A stretch of DNA of 6,601 nucleotides, taken from positions 1 through 6,601 of the forward strand of contig JAUWGI010000046.1 of the NCBI GenBank assembly GCA_030606505.1, read 5' to 3'. Below, one piece after another: positions 6,335 through 6,601 of the stretch; position 1 is the first letter of the stretch; every line of letters begins with the position of its first letter. The position numbers and the translations under genes were made by a program. Below the pieces are notes generated by a model. That model had not been told where the DNA came from. It worked only from the letters and a program-made list of their open reading frames with translations, and ran no database searches. Source of the stretch: Deltaproteobacteria bacterium. Its GTDB lineage: Bacteria; Chloroflexota; Dehalococcoidia; Dehalococcoidales; BS750m-G39.

Positions 6335-6340
6335 CAGAAC

Positions 6341-6601
6341 TTGTACCAAAAGACTACCCTGGATAACGGACTGCGGGTTATCACCGAAACCATGCCCCAT
6401 ACCCGCTCGGTATCCATCTGCGTCTTTATCGGGGTTGGCTCAAGATACGAAGCTGAGACGCAGGCCGGCGTCTCCCACTTCATCGAGCACCTTTGTTTCA
6501 AGGGCACACCTAAGCGCACCACCGCCAAGGAAATCTCGATGGCTATAGAGGGGGTGGGGGGCATCATTAACGCCGGCACCGACAAGGAGCTAACCGTTTA
6601 C
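6341..6601 (+). CDS. M16-family zinc metallopeptidase, N-terminal part (3' partial)
   Basis: The first 87 codons of a gene that continues past the right edge. The start MYQKTTLDNGLRV is typical of bacterial M16B (processing-peptidase-like) proteins. The inverted zinc motif HxxEH is intact as HFIEH at 46-50 (zinc ligands H46 and H50, catalytic base E49), followed by FKGT at 53-56. The next conserved block, GGIINAGTDKE at 73-83, matches the GG-x-x-NA-x-T-x-KE pattern. The third zinc ligand, a glutamate roughly 75 residues after the HxxEH, falls outside the window. Bacterial M16B enzymes cleave small proteins or peptides; the exact substrate is unknown here. The gene starts at TTG 6341, supported by the ribosome site and by family N-termini. 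It is transcribed away from the ligase operon from its own strong promoter. It could be an active subunit or one of a pair; the visible motif says active. Confidence 0.92.
   Translation, partial: MYQKTTLDNGLRVITETMPHTRSVSICVFIGVGSRYEAETQAGVSHFIEHLCFKGTPKRTTAKEISMAIEGVGGIINAGTDKELTVY

Noticed and set aside
6271..6585. A 104-codon open frame on the minus strand opposite the M16 peptidase
   Set aside because: It lies antisense to a gene with clear HxxEH and NA-x-T-x-KE motifs and overlaps the strong promoter; its translation shows no recognisable domain.

Overview
The window looks like ordinary bacterial chromosome, with moderately GC-rich, gene-dense DNA and short intergenic gaps. Several protein signatures (the benzoate-CoA-ligase-type enzyme, the DnaD/DnaC-like pair, the M16 peptidase N-terminus, the delta-prime sequence) remind me of the Chloroflexota class Dehalococcoidia. 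That assignment is from memory of protein style, not from a search, and is only moderately secure. I see no rRNA, tRNA, CRISPR array, insertion sequence or phage structural gene.

Layout. Positions 1-1452 read rightward. They hold the C-terminal tail of a probable DnaD-like replication protein, an overlapping DnaC/DnaI/IstB-type AAA+ ATPase (probable helicase loader) with an N-terminal cysteine cluster, and, after a 55-bp gap with a candidate promoter, a small HNH endonuclease-family protein. Positions 1456-6186 read leftward and form a tight four-gene cluster. In transcription order these are a benzoate-CoA-ligase-family AMP-forming acyl-CoA ligase, lysA (diaminopimelate decarboxylase), holB (DNA polymerase III delta-prime) and ricT (PSP1-domain protein). 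The gene junctions are TAG directly followed by ATG, a 14-nt gap (with my holB start) and an 8-nt overlap, so co-transcription is very likely. The rightward and leftward blocks converge with only 3 bp between the HNH and ricT stops and no visible hairpin terminator.

Positions 6187-6340 form a divergent control region. It carries a near-consensus sigma70-type promoter (TTGACA, 17 bp, TAGAAT) driving the 5' end of an M16 zinc peptidase gene that starts at a TTG and runs off the window, plus a weaker candidate promoter for the leftward operon.

Together the genes describe housekeeping functions: primosome/helicase loading, the clamp-loader subunit delta-prime with its frequent neighbour RicT, the last step of lysine synthesis, and a processing-type peptidase. 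The unusual member is the aryl-CoA-ligase homologue at the head of the lysA-holB-ricT operon. I found no clear evidence of a new biological system. The points most worth a second look are that operon arrangement, three start-codon corrections (ATPase, holB, ligase), and the unannotated DnaD-like tail at the left edge.
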